The position numbers and the translations under genes were made by a program. Below are positions 11,255-20,747 of a stretch of 64,000 nucleotides of DNA, in pieces. Every line of letters begins with the position of its first letter. Position 1 is the stretch's first letter. The stretch lies in contig JALBYF010000027.1 of assembly GCA_023212725.1 (NCBI GenBank), positions 124,001 through 188,000 of the forward strand, given 5' to 3'. The DNA comes from Tranzscheliella williamsii. Its lineage: Eukaryota > Basidiomycota > Ustilaginomycetes > Ustilaginales > Ustilaginaceae. The notes under the pieces are model-generated. The model saw nothing but the letters and a program-made list of their open reading frames with translations. It did no database searches and had not been told where the DNA came from.

Positions 11255-13030
11255 ATGGCTAGAAGATCCCAAGACAAAGCGCGGCCGGAGGTCGAGACTG
11301 GGATTGAAGCAAGCAAATTTAGACTGGAGAAGGCAGTAGCCAGGGAAGACTCTCAAGCTCTCGACAACGATGATGGAGACTGCGAAGCTCTCATTGATCC
11401 CAAACTCGAGAAAAAGGTGCTGGCCAAGTTGGACATGGCTATAGGCATCCCCATTGGGGTTCTCTTCCTGCTGTCCTATCTGGACCGGTCAAATCTTGGC
11501 AATGCTTTTACCACGAGCTTCGCAGACGATCTCGCTATCCCACCGAACGGGAAAAGTGTTCTCACCTCGATCTTCTTTGTCACTTACGTCCTTTTCGAGA
11601 CACCTTCGGCCATTCTCTTTCAGCGGCTAGGCGCACGCAAGATCATCACATCTATATCGGTGGCATGGGGCCTCACCACGCTGTGTTCAGGCTATTGCAA
11701 ATCGTACGGCAGCATGATTGGTTGTCGCCTCCTCCTCGGATTGGTAGAGAGCGGTTTCTTTCCGATTCTCAGCATCTACTTGACACAGTTCTATAAACGA
11801 AGCGAGCTGGGGCAAAGAACGTCGTATCTGTTCGTATCCGCCGCCATCTCTGGAGGCCTTGGCGGGATCTTGGCGTTTGCCATCTTCCACATGGACGGCA
11901 TTTCGGGCCTCGAAGGCTGGAGGTGGCTTTTCATCCTTGAAGGTATCTTCACGGTATTGTGCGGCGCAGCTGCTTGGTTCATTTTGGCGGATCACTTTGA
12001 AGACGCCTGGTACCTCAATGAAGACGACAAAAAATTGATGAGGCTGCGTGCTCGAGCCGCAGCAGCATACCAGGGGGATGGCAAGTTCAAATGGAGCGAG
12101 GTCATGATGGCACCCAAGGATGCCAAAACTTGGCTAAGTGCGTCGGCGCAGCTCTTCGCAGACACCGTACTTTTCGGTTACGCATTCTTCCTACCCACTA
12201 TCGTTAAATCCATCCGGCCAGATGCTACAGTCGTTACTGTGCAGCTCCTGACGGTACCTTGCTTTGCTTTTGCATCCATGTGAGTCTTTACGGCGGAACC
12301 CGGCTCAATATGGCACAGCTGATCGTTGATTGCTAACGCCATCGCTGTCTTTCACAGTACCTATATCCTCGCCGCTAGCTTGACGGATCGCGTTGGTTAC
12401 CGTGGTCTCACTCTGGTCATCTCTGCTGTGGTGACAGCGATCGGCTTCGTTTTGCTGTTGGCGGTGAAGACTTCAGGCGTGAAGTACTTTGCCTGTTTCT
12501 TGTCGGCAGTTGTTTACGTTGTACGTTCTTCTGCTTGGATGTGTCGCTCGATTCTGGATCTCAACTGATCTGAAAGGTTCCTCTTCTCGTGTCGACACAG
12601 ATGGTCGGCCTCAATGTCTCCTTCCTCAACATAAACAACGCACCGTCGCTCAAGCGAGCTACTGCTGCAGGGATCCAACTTACACTGTATGTAAATCGAG
12701 CTCAGCGTTATCGCAGCAGAAGCGCTGACTGACACACCCTTTCCTCGGCTTGGTGACTCCTGCAGAGGGAACTGTGGAGGTATCATCTCAGGGCAGATCT
12801 TTCGCTCGCAAGACGGCCCGGACTACACGCTCGGCTATGCTGTCAGCCTTGCTTTCTGCTTAGCAGCAGCCATCGGGTACACCGTCTACACACTCTACTT
12901 ATGGCGGATGAACAGGGCACGAGATAAGGCATTGGAGGCAGACGTCAACGGCGCCAAAACTCTCGTTGCCGGAACGGGAACCAACAGCAATTTTGGCGAC
13001 CGCACCCTCAGTTTCCGATACCATCTCTAA
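11255..13030 (+). CDS. MFS transporter, allantoate/nicotinate (DAL5/TNA1) type, four exons
   Basis: Exons are 11255-12279, 12358-12520, 12601-12686 and 12766-13030, giving 512 residues. All introns are 78-80 nt with GT-AG ends, and the joins keep the frame (phases 2, 0, 2). The protein has a cytosolic N-terminus and then 'DMAIGIPIGVLFLLSYLDRSNLGNA'-type sequence. The L-D-R-x-N-x-G-N-A signature is typical of the anion:cation symporter family that includes yeast Dal5, Tna1 and Vht1. A loop 'LFQRLGARKI' follows TM2, and 'LLLGLVESGFFP' and 'FILEGIFTVLCGAAAWFIL' mark later helices. The C-terminus reads 'LNINNAPSLKRATAAGIQLTLGNCGGIISGQIF', a conserved TM region. The substrate cannot be told: allantoate, nicotinate, another vitamin or a small carboxylate are all possible. 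It would act at the plasma membrane. Confidence 0.9.
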
Positions 13031-13241
13031 CCGCCATGGGCTTCGTCGGGCTTACCTCTCCTGCATCTTAACTTAACGCACGTCTCCATAACAACAACTT
13101 TGGCACAACAGCCCAGTGTCGGCGGTCAGCTGCAGCCGAACTTAATGATAATGTGCAAATGAGAGTCATGAGCGCATGAACACCTGGCAGTTGGGTGGAA
13201 TCTCCATATATATGTTAAATGGTTGGAAGCTTGGTACCGTA
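13031..13241. promoter_or_regulatory. 3' region of the MFS gene and tRNA-Tyr upstream region with TATATAT box
   Basis: TATATAT lies at 13207-13213, about 29-35 bp before the tRNA 5' end, the spacing of upstream TATA boxes in fission yeast tRNA genes. The rest shows nothing recognisable. Confidence 0.5.
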
Positions 13242-13347
13242 CCGGACATAGCTCAGTTGGAAGTAGCGATGGTTTGTAATTGGAAACCCTAATCCGGTAT
13301 TAACGGAAAAGCACCATAGGTCGCCGGTTCGATTCCGGCTGTCCGGA
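13242..13347 (+). tRNA. tRNA-Tyr (GTA) with intron
   Basis: The acceptor arms CCGGACA (13242-13248) and TGTCCGG (13340-13346) pair fully, with C1-G72 as in eukaryotic tRNA-Tyr and discriminator A at 13347. The anticodon stem is ATGGT/ACCAT. The loop reads TT-GTA-A with the anticodon at 13276-13278. A 32-nt intron (13280-13311) sits after position 37, the usual place. The T arm GCCGG-TTCGATT-CCGGC is intact. The D stem is only 3 bp (GCT/AGC). Confidence 0.93.
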
Positions 13348-13353
13348 CGCTTC

Positions 13354-13362
13354 TTTTTTTTT
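13354..13362 (+). terminator. Pol III T-run terminator of tRNA-Tyr
   Basis: Nine T in a row start 7 nt after the tRNA 3' end. Confidence 0.85.
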
Positions 13363-14504
13363 GCCCCCCTTTATTATCGTTTCTGCGTCTTCTCTTGTCC
13401 TGTTCAGTGGTTGGGTACAGGTCAAAGCTCAACAGTTCGCACTTCTCGTCCAAGCTTCAACACTTCTATAGAGCTTGATGTGTTCTTTGCGGAGGAGGCA
13501 GGACAAAAAAACAAGATGCAGGGGAGCGTAGATCACTGCTGAATGATGGAGACCACTGCGACTGTGAGAGTGCGGTGGGTACGTGCCAACATAATCTCAC
13601 TTCGCAAGGAGGTCCCACGTAACGTATACTGTATGTAGAGCGGTGGCTCTTTAATTTCATGTCGGGATCGACGCTCGCTTGTGCCTAAGGCGGTATCAGT
13701 TGAGCGTTTAAGAAGCGTATATCTGAACGTGAAATCTGAGACCAACAGCACGACGTGTCGATTTCGTCGATTTCTTGGCTGTCTGCTGCAAGTCAAAATG
13801 GATATATGAACTTGCCAATATACACAAGTAGGCTGGCCTCTTCAATCGGCGCTAGTTGCGGTTACGCCGTCAATATTTAGTTAGAATTGATCCCAAGCGA
13901 CCGAAGCCAGCAGCTATATATGACTTTCGCATCAAGTCGCTCTCATGCATAGTGACTTTCGATGCTCGTCCAGCTCGTGCCATCCACCCCGAGTCCATCC
14001 ATCCTCTCGACCTCGGACGGCGAGCGTGTGCCCTCTTCACACCTTCAGACACCCGCAGCGTTCTCCTTCTCCATCTTCAACGGAAGTATACGATCGGCAA
14101 CGGCAGAGACTTGACAACACCATCGTCGCTTTGACCGTCATCGACTCGGTGGTCTACGCGCAGCTACAACTACAAGGGCTGAAGCTCCCTGCCCCGATTT
14201 GTGCTTCGCAGCAGCTGTCGACTAGCTGCTACCGCTGACTGCGTCAGGGTTCAGCCTCTGCGGCGCTTCCTCTGTATTCGTCCGTCAGCCCCCAGGCCGT
14301 CTCTCGCTGGCTCGAGCTGCACTGGCTTAACGCTGATTCTATTTTGGCTCACGAGAAGGTCATACGCAGTCCTAGCTGTACAGCCGTCTTGTCAAAGCCC
14401 CCTCAACAAAGTTTCACCTGCTTTTCCCAAGATCCCTTGGCAACGTCGTCTTTCACCTCTAATCGTGACTCCGGTCAGAGCTGACTGCTACTGGCTGTTG
14501 CATC
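13363..14504. other. Intergenic and pyrimidine-rich leader of the Inp2-like gene
   Basis: No gene seen. From about 13940 to the ATG at 14505 the plus strand is rich in C and T (CATCC, TCGTC runs), as in other leaders in this window. This is probably promoter plus 5' UTR. Confidence 0.5.
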
Positions 14505-17500
14505 ATGGCCGAAGCGTTGGTCTTCGATGGATCGCCTCTTGATCAGTACCTTCGTGAGGCGGGCGAGACTGAAACGCCCAGCGTCGCCCCTACGCCACAT
14601 AACCTGACGCCGTCTTCATCTCGAACGAATCTCGCAATATCAGAAGCGGCAGGTCTACCGGACACGTTTGCCTCGCCAGCTTCGATGCTTTATAGCAGTC
14701 CAACAAGCCCTCCCTACCTCGGACCCTTGCCTCAGTCCCAGAAACGTCGGCCAACACATCAGCCAGATGGGATAGCTCAACCTGCCGAGCGGCCAACATC
14801 ATTTAAGTCATCGTCTGCGGCTAGAGGGACGGGCCTCTCCCAAACTTCCCGCATCCACGTTCAACACCGTGCTGCAGACACCCCTACATGCTCGTATACC
14901 GGGCCTGCCGGGTTCGCTATACAGGTGCTCCAGACTACCCGGAAGCTTGCAGCCGAATTCTACCTTCCTATTCTCCTCTGTACCATCAGCGATATTCTGG
15001 CGCTGCGCCAACATAACCCTTCCGCCCCAAGCAATGAAGGTGCCGTGTCAGGCCGCTCGCCCGGCCAGGCAGTAAGCCTCGTCCCATCCGGAGATGTTGC
15101 CACTTCCATCAACGTGTTTTCAGAGAAGTTCAAGTTTGCCATTTGTTCTTCGTTCCTCTTAACGCCCACCCTTTCGATCTCTTTCTACGATTCAGATCTG
15201 CCAGCACAGGCACCAACCGAGATAAGCGAAAGTAGCCAAGACCTGAACAAGGATGCTGCCACGGTACCAGGGCAACGACCCAGTTCAATGCCCAACTTAG
15301 CGCGATCCCGCGTAATACCCGCCGACCAAAGGCCCAGCCTGCTGCTTCCGCGAGCCTACGCTACCGACATTGCTCTGCCTCGCCTCGGACCTCAGGGACG
15401 AATAATCCGAAATGCATCCCTGTTGGCCATCCTTGTGCTTATTCCCGCGAGTCTCAACTGGGATGTCTGGTTCCGCAGCGCGCTTCTGATCACCTCCCTG
15501 GCCTGGGCCACCGTGATCTTCTTCAACCTAGGCGCGGTAGACGACCAGCTCTACTTTGAGCTTTCTCGAGAAACTCAACCAGACCATGCAAGCTTCCTTC
15601 GCACCCACTTGACTTCAAACGGACTGTTCGAAGCGGAAAAAAGGCTTCTGCAGCGCAACATCCTAGCAAGCACCAACCGGTTGATCAAGGCCTCCCAAGA
15701 TTTTGATCTTTCAATAAACAAGGCAATCAACGCCATACAGGAAGTAGAGCTGGTATCAAGAGGCTACAAACTCACCCATCCACTGCCGCCAATATCTCGC
15801 ATTGAAGCTTCATCCGGAACCGGGCGGCAGGTCACAGCTTCCCCTACGCGCCGCCGCCTTGCGATGTTCAGTTCTAACGCTCCCTCTGGAGGCCGTTTGT
15901 CCCGATCTTCCTCTGGAGGCGGAAATGCATCATCTTATCGCAATCACACGCAGCGCCCATCATCGCTAACATTGTCTCATGGCCGAGCGTCACCTTTTCA
16001 GGCGCCTGCTTCTGGCCGCGCTTCACCGGCCCTGTCCAGCGAGTCACTCGAAGCTGGCCTGACGCGCAAGTTGCTGGCGGAGCAGACTATCACAGCTTCC
16101 GCTGGTGCCGCTACGCCTCCGGAAAGGTTGACGCAGCTTCGAAAGACCATCCACTCTGCTCTGGATCAGGTCGACAGTTCGTGCCAATCAACTGGCAGCT
16201 CTCTAGACAGGTTTGTCGATCAGGAGGAGTTCAGCTTGCTTCGAGAGATGTACGCTCTGGATCTCACCTCCTCCACCGATTCCGCCGAGGTGGCCGCTTC
16301 GTCCACCTGGGCCAATGTCGACAGCTCCGTGATATCCGAATCTTCTCTGGACCTGGGCGATGATCGGCATTTCTGGACAGCCACCACCCCGCGCAACTTC
16401 GGTAGCAGTATGCGCTCTGCAGAAATGCCAGCCATGCCGCTTGGTCAAAGTCCAAAACCGGGGCGTAAGCGCCTGTCCCTGGTCTCAAACGGCGATTCAG
16501 TACTGAACAGTTCCTTCGACCGTAATCAGGGTGCATCTTCATCCGTATCTCAACGCAGCAGCATTCTCTCCGAATCGGGTAACATCAGTGCCAACGCATA
16601 TCGGTCGCCGCGATTCAACTACGTGTCGGAAAAGGGTGGAGCCACTTCGGGACCGAATGAGTCTGCAGCCTCCAAACATTCCAGCTACATCTCAGCGTCT
16701 ACAGCGGCCACAGGGTCGCTCGGAGCACGCTCGCCCACTTCGCACCAAGCACAGTCTGCGTCAAACATTTTCACTCCTCCGCCCTCGTCGGCGCAAACAT
16801 ACTCGGCTGCAACAAGCCCCCAGTCGCGGGCTACGAACAGAAGTTCTATTCTGGGCCCTAACTCCATCTTCTCTCAATTCGAAGCAGCATCCAACACGAA
16901 AGAACCTGTACTTCACAGCCTGTCACTTTTGAACCTCAAGTTCAAGTTCGAGCACATGCATCGGGCCCGAAGACAAGCACTGTGTCACCTCCTGGCGTTG
17001 GACCTGTCGATGCAAGCAAAGCGGCAAGATAATGACGAGGAACCGATAGACCTTGAGAATCTCTGGTCCCGCATTCTCTTGCTCATGACTGGACTGGAAT
17101 CCACATTAAAAAAGTCCGAGACGGCGGTCAAAGAAGCGGTTATCAAGGAGATGGGCCCAAACATGTTTGATGTGGAAGCGCAAGGTCCTTCGACGTCCTC
17201 AGCTGTCAACGCAGCAAACGCTCCAGATCTGCTTGGCGTGCCTGCCCGGCAAGCGCCTTCCTGCATTCTAGGGCACCCTGGTGTCGAAGATCGTCTCTCT
17301 GCCATGATGCTGTCGCTTCGCTCAATACAGGCCAAAATCCGCGTATGTGCGGAGGACATCCAAGTGAAACCGCCTTCCGGACTACACGGCATTGAAGATG
17401 GCGACACCAAGTGGAATCTCCCCCTCAACAAAGCAGACACTGTGTCTACCGACACCGCGGATGACCTCGATCGGATCGAAAGGCTGGAGAGAGTACTGCA

Positions 17501-18602
17501 TTCGATGAAAGACGACTTCCTGGGGCTTTCGGCAGAGTGGGAAGCCGGCCTCAACCTGCTCCGAAAGGAGAAGAGAAGATCTCCGAGCCCTTATTCAGCC
17601 GCGGACGTTAGAGAGGTGTCTGGACCCAGCCCAGCGCGTGATCTGGAATCTGCTCTGCTGGAAGAAGACGAAGATACCGCAGCGATTTTGACACCCGCTC
17701 ACGGCGGAGACGCACACGATGTGCTGGTCTCTGCGAGAGCCAGTGAAAGCATCGACGCATCGGAAAGTCAAGACGAAGATGATGCCGAGCTCGCCGATCT
17801 TCTGCTACGCTCTACCTCTCCTAATTCACTCCCGCCGCCTGGACTCGAGCAAGTATTTGAAAGCATTGCCGGCATGGCCGGATTTTCACGGCTTGGGCCT
17901 GAGGGCCAAAAGCTCTCACGAGAGGATAGAATCAAGCAAGTTCGCCAACGACGCCAGGAGGATGAGGATCTAACCAAAGACGACAAGCACTATCAGCGAC
18001 ACACGATCGACCCCAGCGGCATGCTATCCGAGCTAAGTGGGGTGATCGAAACGCGGAGAGCGATGCGTAATCAGCATCGAAGTACCTTTTCCAGCGGTGC
18101 AACGGACGGCGATGGAGACAGGGCGGAGGTGCGGACGCAGGGCGAGGCGGGGAAAGGGCTTGTGCTGGGCTCGCCGTTGGACCTGGGTGCTGCGGGGGAG
18201 GAGGGGGTGTTTGCGGGCGGGGGCGGGGGGAGGCGGTCGTATTCGTCGCTTGATCTTGCACGCGCGCGTGCGCTGCAGAGTCTCGAGGCAAACAGCGCGG
18301 GCGGCCACGCCGCGGACGGGCGCGTGAACGCCTCCGACGAGTTCTGCTTTGAGCCCACCGCGCTCGCGGCGGTGCCTGAGGACGAGGCCGCGGCGCAGCC
18401 TGGCGCGTCGCCCGCGCACACCGCCTCCGCCTCCCACAGGTCCACGCCGCGCGCGTCCAACGCGCCCCTCACCCACCCCGCCCCCCAACCCCCCGACAGC
18501 CCCTTCGATCTCGGCGCACAGCTCGCCGCCTACGCCCGTCGCAAGGCCGCCGCCACCGCCCCTCTCCTGCCCGCTTCCTCCCCCGCCCTAACACCAACAT
18601 GA
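14505..18602 (+). CDS. Inp2/vezatin-like myosin-binding membrane protein
   Basis: A single exon encodes 1,365 residues. Two hydrophobic stretches at about 297-345 ('ASLLAILVLIPASLNW', 'LLITSLAWATVIFF') are followed by a helical region with 'EVELVSRGYKLTHPLPPISR'. That is close to the myosin-binding motif shared by peroxisomal Inp2 and vezatin. A second conserved block, 'NLKFKFEHMHRARRQALCHL' at about 808-828, and a coiled-coil region near 900-1020 also fit the family. Long Ser/Pro-rich spacers lie between. The C-terminus holds 'RRSYSSLDLARARALQSL' and 'FDLGAQLAAYARRKAA', which look like conserved short motifs. In yeast Inp2 ties peroxisomes to the class V myosin for bud inheritance, and this protein probably has a similar role. 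The last 500 bp show a sharp G-to-C strand switch. The assignment rests on motif recall, not a search. Confidence 0.7.
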   Translation: MAEALVFDGSPLDQYLREAGETETPSVAPTPHNLTPSSSRTNLAISEAAGLPDTFASPASMLYSSPTSPPYLGPLPQSQKRRPTHQPDGIAQPAERPTSFKSSSAARGTGLSQTSRIHVQHRAADTPTCSYTGPAGFAIQVLQTTRKLAAEFYLPILLCTISDILALRQHNPSAPSNEGAVSGRSPGQAVSLVPSGDVATSINVFSEKFKFAICSSFLLTPTLSISFYDSDLPAQAPTEISESSQDLNKDAATVPGQRPSSMPNLARSRVIPADQRPSLLLPRAYATDIALPRLGPQGRIIRNASLLAILVLIPASLNWDVWFRSALLITSLAWATVIFFNLGAVDDQLYFELSRETQPDHASFLRTHLTSNGLFEAEKRLLQRNILASTNRLIKASQDFDLSINKAINAIQEVELVSRGYKLTHPLPPISRIEASSGTGRQVTASPTRRRLAMFSSNAPSGGRLSRSSSGGGNASSYRNHTQRPSSLTLSHGRASPFQAPASGRASPALSSESLEAGLTRKLLAEQTITASAGAATPPERLTQLRKTIHSALDQVDSSCQSTGSSLDRFVDQEEFSLLREMYALDLTSSTDSAEVAASSTWANVDSSVISESSLDLGDDRHFWTATTPRNFGSSMRSAEMPAMPLGQSPKPGRKRLSLVSNGDSVLNSSFDRNQGASSSVSQRSSILSESGNISANAYRSPRFNYVSEKGGATSGPNESAASKHSSYISASTAATGSLGARSPTSHQAQSASNIFTPPPSSAQTYSAATSPQSRATNRSSILGPNSIFSQFEAASNTKEPVLHSLSLLNLKFKFEHMHRARRQALCHLLALDLSMQAKRQDNDEEPIDLENLWSRILLLMTGLESTLKKSETAVKEAVIKEMGPNMFDVEAQGPSTSSAVNAANAPDLLGVPARQAPSCILGHPGVEDRLSAMMLSLRSIQAKIRVCAEDIQVKPPSGLHGIEDGDTKWNLPLNKADTVSTDTADDLDRIERLERVLHSMKDDFLGLSAEWEAGLNLLRKEKRRSPSPYSAADVREVSGPSPARDLESALLEEDEDTAAILTPAHGGDAHDVLVSARASESIDASESQDEDDAELADLLLRSTSPNSLPPPGLEQVFESIAGMAGFSRLGPEGQKLSREDRIKQVRQRRQEDEDLTKDDKHYQRHTIDPSGMLSELSGVIETRRAMRNQHRSTFSSGATDGDGDRAEVRTQGEAGKGLVLGSPLDLGAAGEEGVFAGGGGGRRSYSSLDLARARALQSLEANSAGGHAADGRVNASDEFCFEPTALAAVPEDEAAAQPGASPAHTASASHRSTPRASNAPLTHPAPQPPDSPFDLGAQLAAYARRKAAATAPLLPASSPALTPT
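18061..18602. other. GC-skew switch island A
   Basis: On the plus strand 18181-18240 holds about 38 G and 9 C, while 18421-18480 holds about 12 G and 36 C. The change falls near 18250-18420, inside the 3' end of the Inp2-like gene, which faces the convergent bL21m gene. Counts are by eye. Confidence 0.7.
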
Positions 18603-18890
18603 GCCGCCCACGCCCCGGACACATACCCCACTGACACGATATCCATGCACGCCATCGTCTCAGGCGTCGCTAACGACATCGAATGCTTAATACTATGCAA
18701 ATACGGCACGACAAATGCAATGAAGGTACACTGTCAGCTGACCATGCCAATATCGCACAACCCTATTGCCGACTGCTGCAAACAAAGGATAGGACACGCT
18801 GGGGAGCCATGCAGGGTGAGATCGAAGTGGACTGCAGCTGGGGGCGGCGTGAGCAGAAGCCTTGCGGCGGAGGCACGCAGGAGCGCCGAA

Positions 18891-19733
18891 TCAGTTGGGC
18901 TGGAGGATGATGTCTTCGATGCGGATACGGGTGTAGGGCTGCTTGTGCTGCACGGTCTTCTTGTAGCCCTTTCTGCGCTTCGTCTTCACAATCCGTTCGA
19001 GCGCGCCCTTGGTGTGTTCCGTGACGACCGCGGTGATTTGGACGGTAGACGGTGGCAGGCTGGCTCCGACGTGCGCCAGCCCGTTGGGAAGCAGCCGAGA
19101 CGACCAGGTGTCGGCGAGCCGCACAAGTTGGCTCCTTTCCGAACCGTCGGCGGACAGGCGCGTAAAGAGCCGCCTTGCTTGCGGCGTTCGGGGCGAAGCA
19201 GGGCTGGTCAAGGATGCTGCGGATTCTGCTGATGCTGACGGACTCGCTAAATCGATCGCCGTAGAGATACGACGGGTATTGAGGGTGTCTTGAGCCCGGA
19301 GTGTATAATCCCGCGAGCCAACCTCGTGCACCTTGTCGAGGATGAGAAGATCCCCAACCCGAACGTCCTTTAGCCTAGGAACCGTGACAAGATCGCCTTT
19401 GGTAACGAGATAGGTTCGACCAGTGATCGAAGCCACGGCGTAATGACTTGGCTGGGACTTGAGCAGCGCAAGAGCATCTTCGTCGGACCGAACAGGAGCA
19501 GCAGGAGGGGAAACACTAGACCCAGAAGGGCCGGCTGCAAGTGCTGATGAGGAAGACGAGGTGACACTAGAAGAGACCTGTGAGTCGGTAGATGACGAGG
19601 TGGTGATGCTCCTGGCACGGACGATAGCACTCGTTCGAGAAAGAGGCAACTCAAGCGCCTGCTTGCTCTTGCCCTTGATTGCCGTACGCGCAAGAGATGA
19701 CAGAGAGGACAGAGACGTCCGTAGATGACTCAT
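18891..19733 (-). CDS. MRPL21: Mitochondrial ribosomal protein bL21m
   Basis: The product is 280 residues from the ATG at 19733 (MSHLRTSLSSLSSLARTA). The frame runs upstream only to a TTG. The N-terminus is rich in Ser, Arg and Leu with no acidic residues, as expected for a mitochondrial import signal, and a Ser/Thr-rich spacer follows. The bL21 fold is visible in 'HYAVASITGRTYLVTKGDLV', 'RVGDLLILDKVHEVGSRDY', 'ITAVVTEHTKGALERIVKTK' and the basic end 'RRKGYKKTVQHKQPYTRIRI'. The protein binds the large-subunit rRNA of the mitoribosome. It is longer than bacterial L21 (about 100 residues) because of the leader and an Ala/Ser-rich insert in the middle. It is transcribed away from ATP1 and converges on the Inp2-like gene (288 bp between stops). 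Yeast calls this subunit Mrpl49. Confidence 0.88.
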   Translation of the reverse strand: MSHLRTSLSSLSSLARTAIKGKSKQALELPLSRTSAIVRARSITTSSSTDSQVSSSVTSSSSSALAAGPSGSSVSPPAAPVRSDEDALALLKSQPSHYAVASITGRTYLVTKGDLVTVPRLKDVRVGDLLILDKVHEVGSRDYTLRAQDTLNTRRISTAIDLASPSASAESAASLTSPASPRTPQARRLFTRLSADGSERSQLVRLADTWSSRLLPNGLAHVGASLPPSTVQITAVVTEHTKGALERIVKTKRRKGYKKTVQHKQPYTRIRIEDIILQPN

Positions 19734-20747
19734 GGTGCTAAGCTGCTGAGAATGGGTCCGTGGTAGAGGCCTAACGTTTGTGATGCTGTCGATAAGTAAC
19801 AAAGCGACGGGTAGAGAATGACGAGCAGAAATGTCGAAATACCAAAAATTCAGAAGAAGGCGGATAAAGCCAAGCTCGCATCGGGGGATTCACTCGCACG
19901 AGAAATTCTACCAAAGTTACGCGATTTTCTGTGTTCTCAACCGTCCAGCTTGTAAGGCCGGAGGTGATCGGAGCTCAGAGCTGTCCTGCATCCGACCAGG
20001 ACAATTGTGACGGTCCCAGCAAACGCTTGAAGCCGACTGGAAAGCTCACATCTCGATGTGGCACCTGCACTTATTGTGCAACACAAAGCATTGAATCAAC
20101 CTACTCAAGCAAAAACAACCGGAAGGCGTTGCATTGTTATCTGTGATACTCATACTGGTAATGTTAGGTGGAGCCGGGAAGCGGGAAGAACCGAATTTCG
20201 GTCAAGCACGGAAGGCTCTCTGATTGAGCCTTGCTGGCTGGCTCGATCATCGTCGACACGCTAAAGGAAAGAAGGTCCGCGCGCAACGGCCAAGCATCGG
20301 GGAAGATCATTTCAGCTCTCTCGGATCCGGTTACAAGATATTCTACCACCTATATTCAAGTAGTTCTTTACTCATTCGCGGCAAGATATGCATTCGAACG
20401 ATTTGGAATGCGAGTTGATTACAAGCAAGTAAAGTCAGATTCGAAGTCTCTAGTGGCTACATCCAATCCGGTTACACTTTTCGTCGCCCAAGGCTAGTCA
20501 GCTGGTTAAGTGAAGATGTGCGCGGATAGGAAGAAGAAGAAAGAGAGGGCCAGGGGAAGGAGATGGGTGAGATCGTTTTCCTTCCTGTGTTCGCACACCC
20601 GCGCCCGTCCGCCAGCCAACGACGCTGTGCCCGAACAGCGTGCGAACCCAACCCAAGCCTGGTCATCGTCTTTTCTTCCTCTCGACTATTACCCTTCACC
20701 ATCCCCTCCCTTTGTGACAACATCGTCCTAACCGCACTCTAGCCGCG
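19734..20747. promoter_or_regulatory. Divergent promoter region of bL21m and ATP1
   Basis: 1,014 bp lie between the ATGs of two nuclear genes for mitochondrial proteins transcribed in opposite directions. The last 200 bp before ATP1 are pyrimidine-rich (CCTTCC, CTTCACC). No other gene is seen. ATCCGGTTACA occurs twice, near 20327 and 20466. Confidence 0.5.

Noticed and set aside
18645..19232. 195-codon plus frame over bL21m
   Set aside because: Antisense of a clear ribosomal protein gene, no motif.
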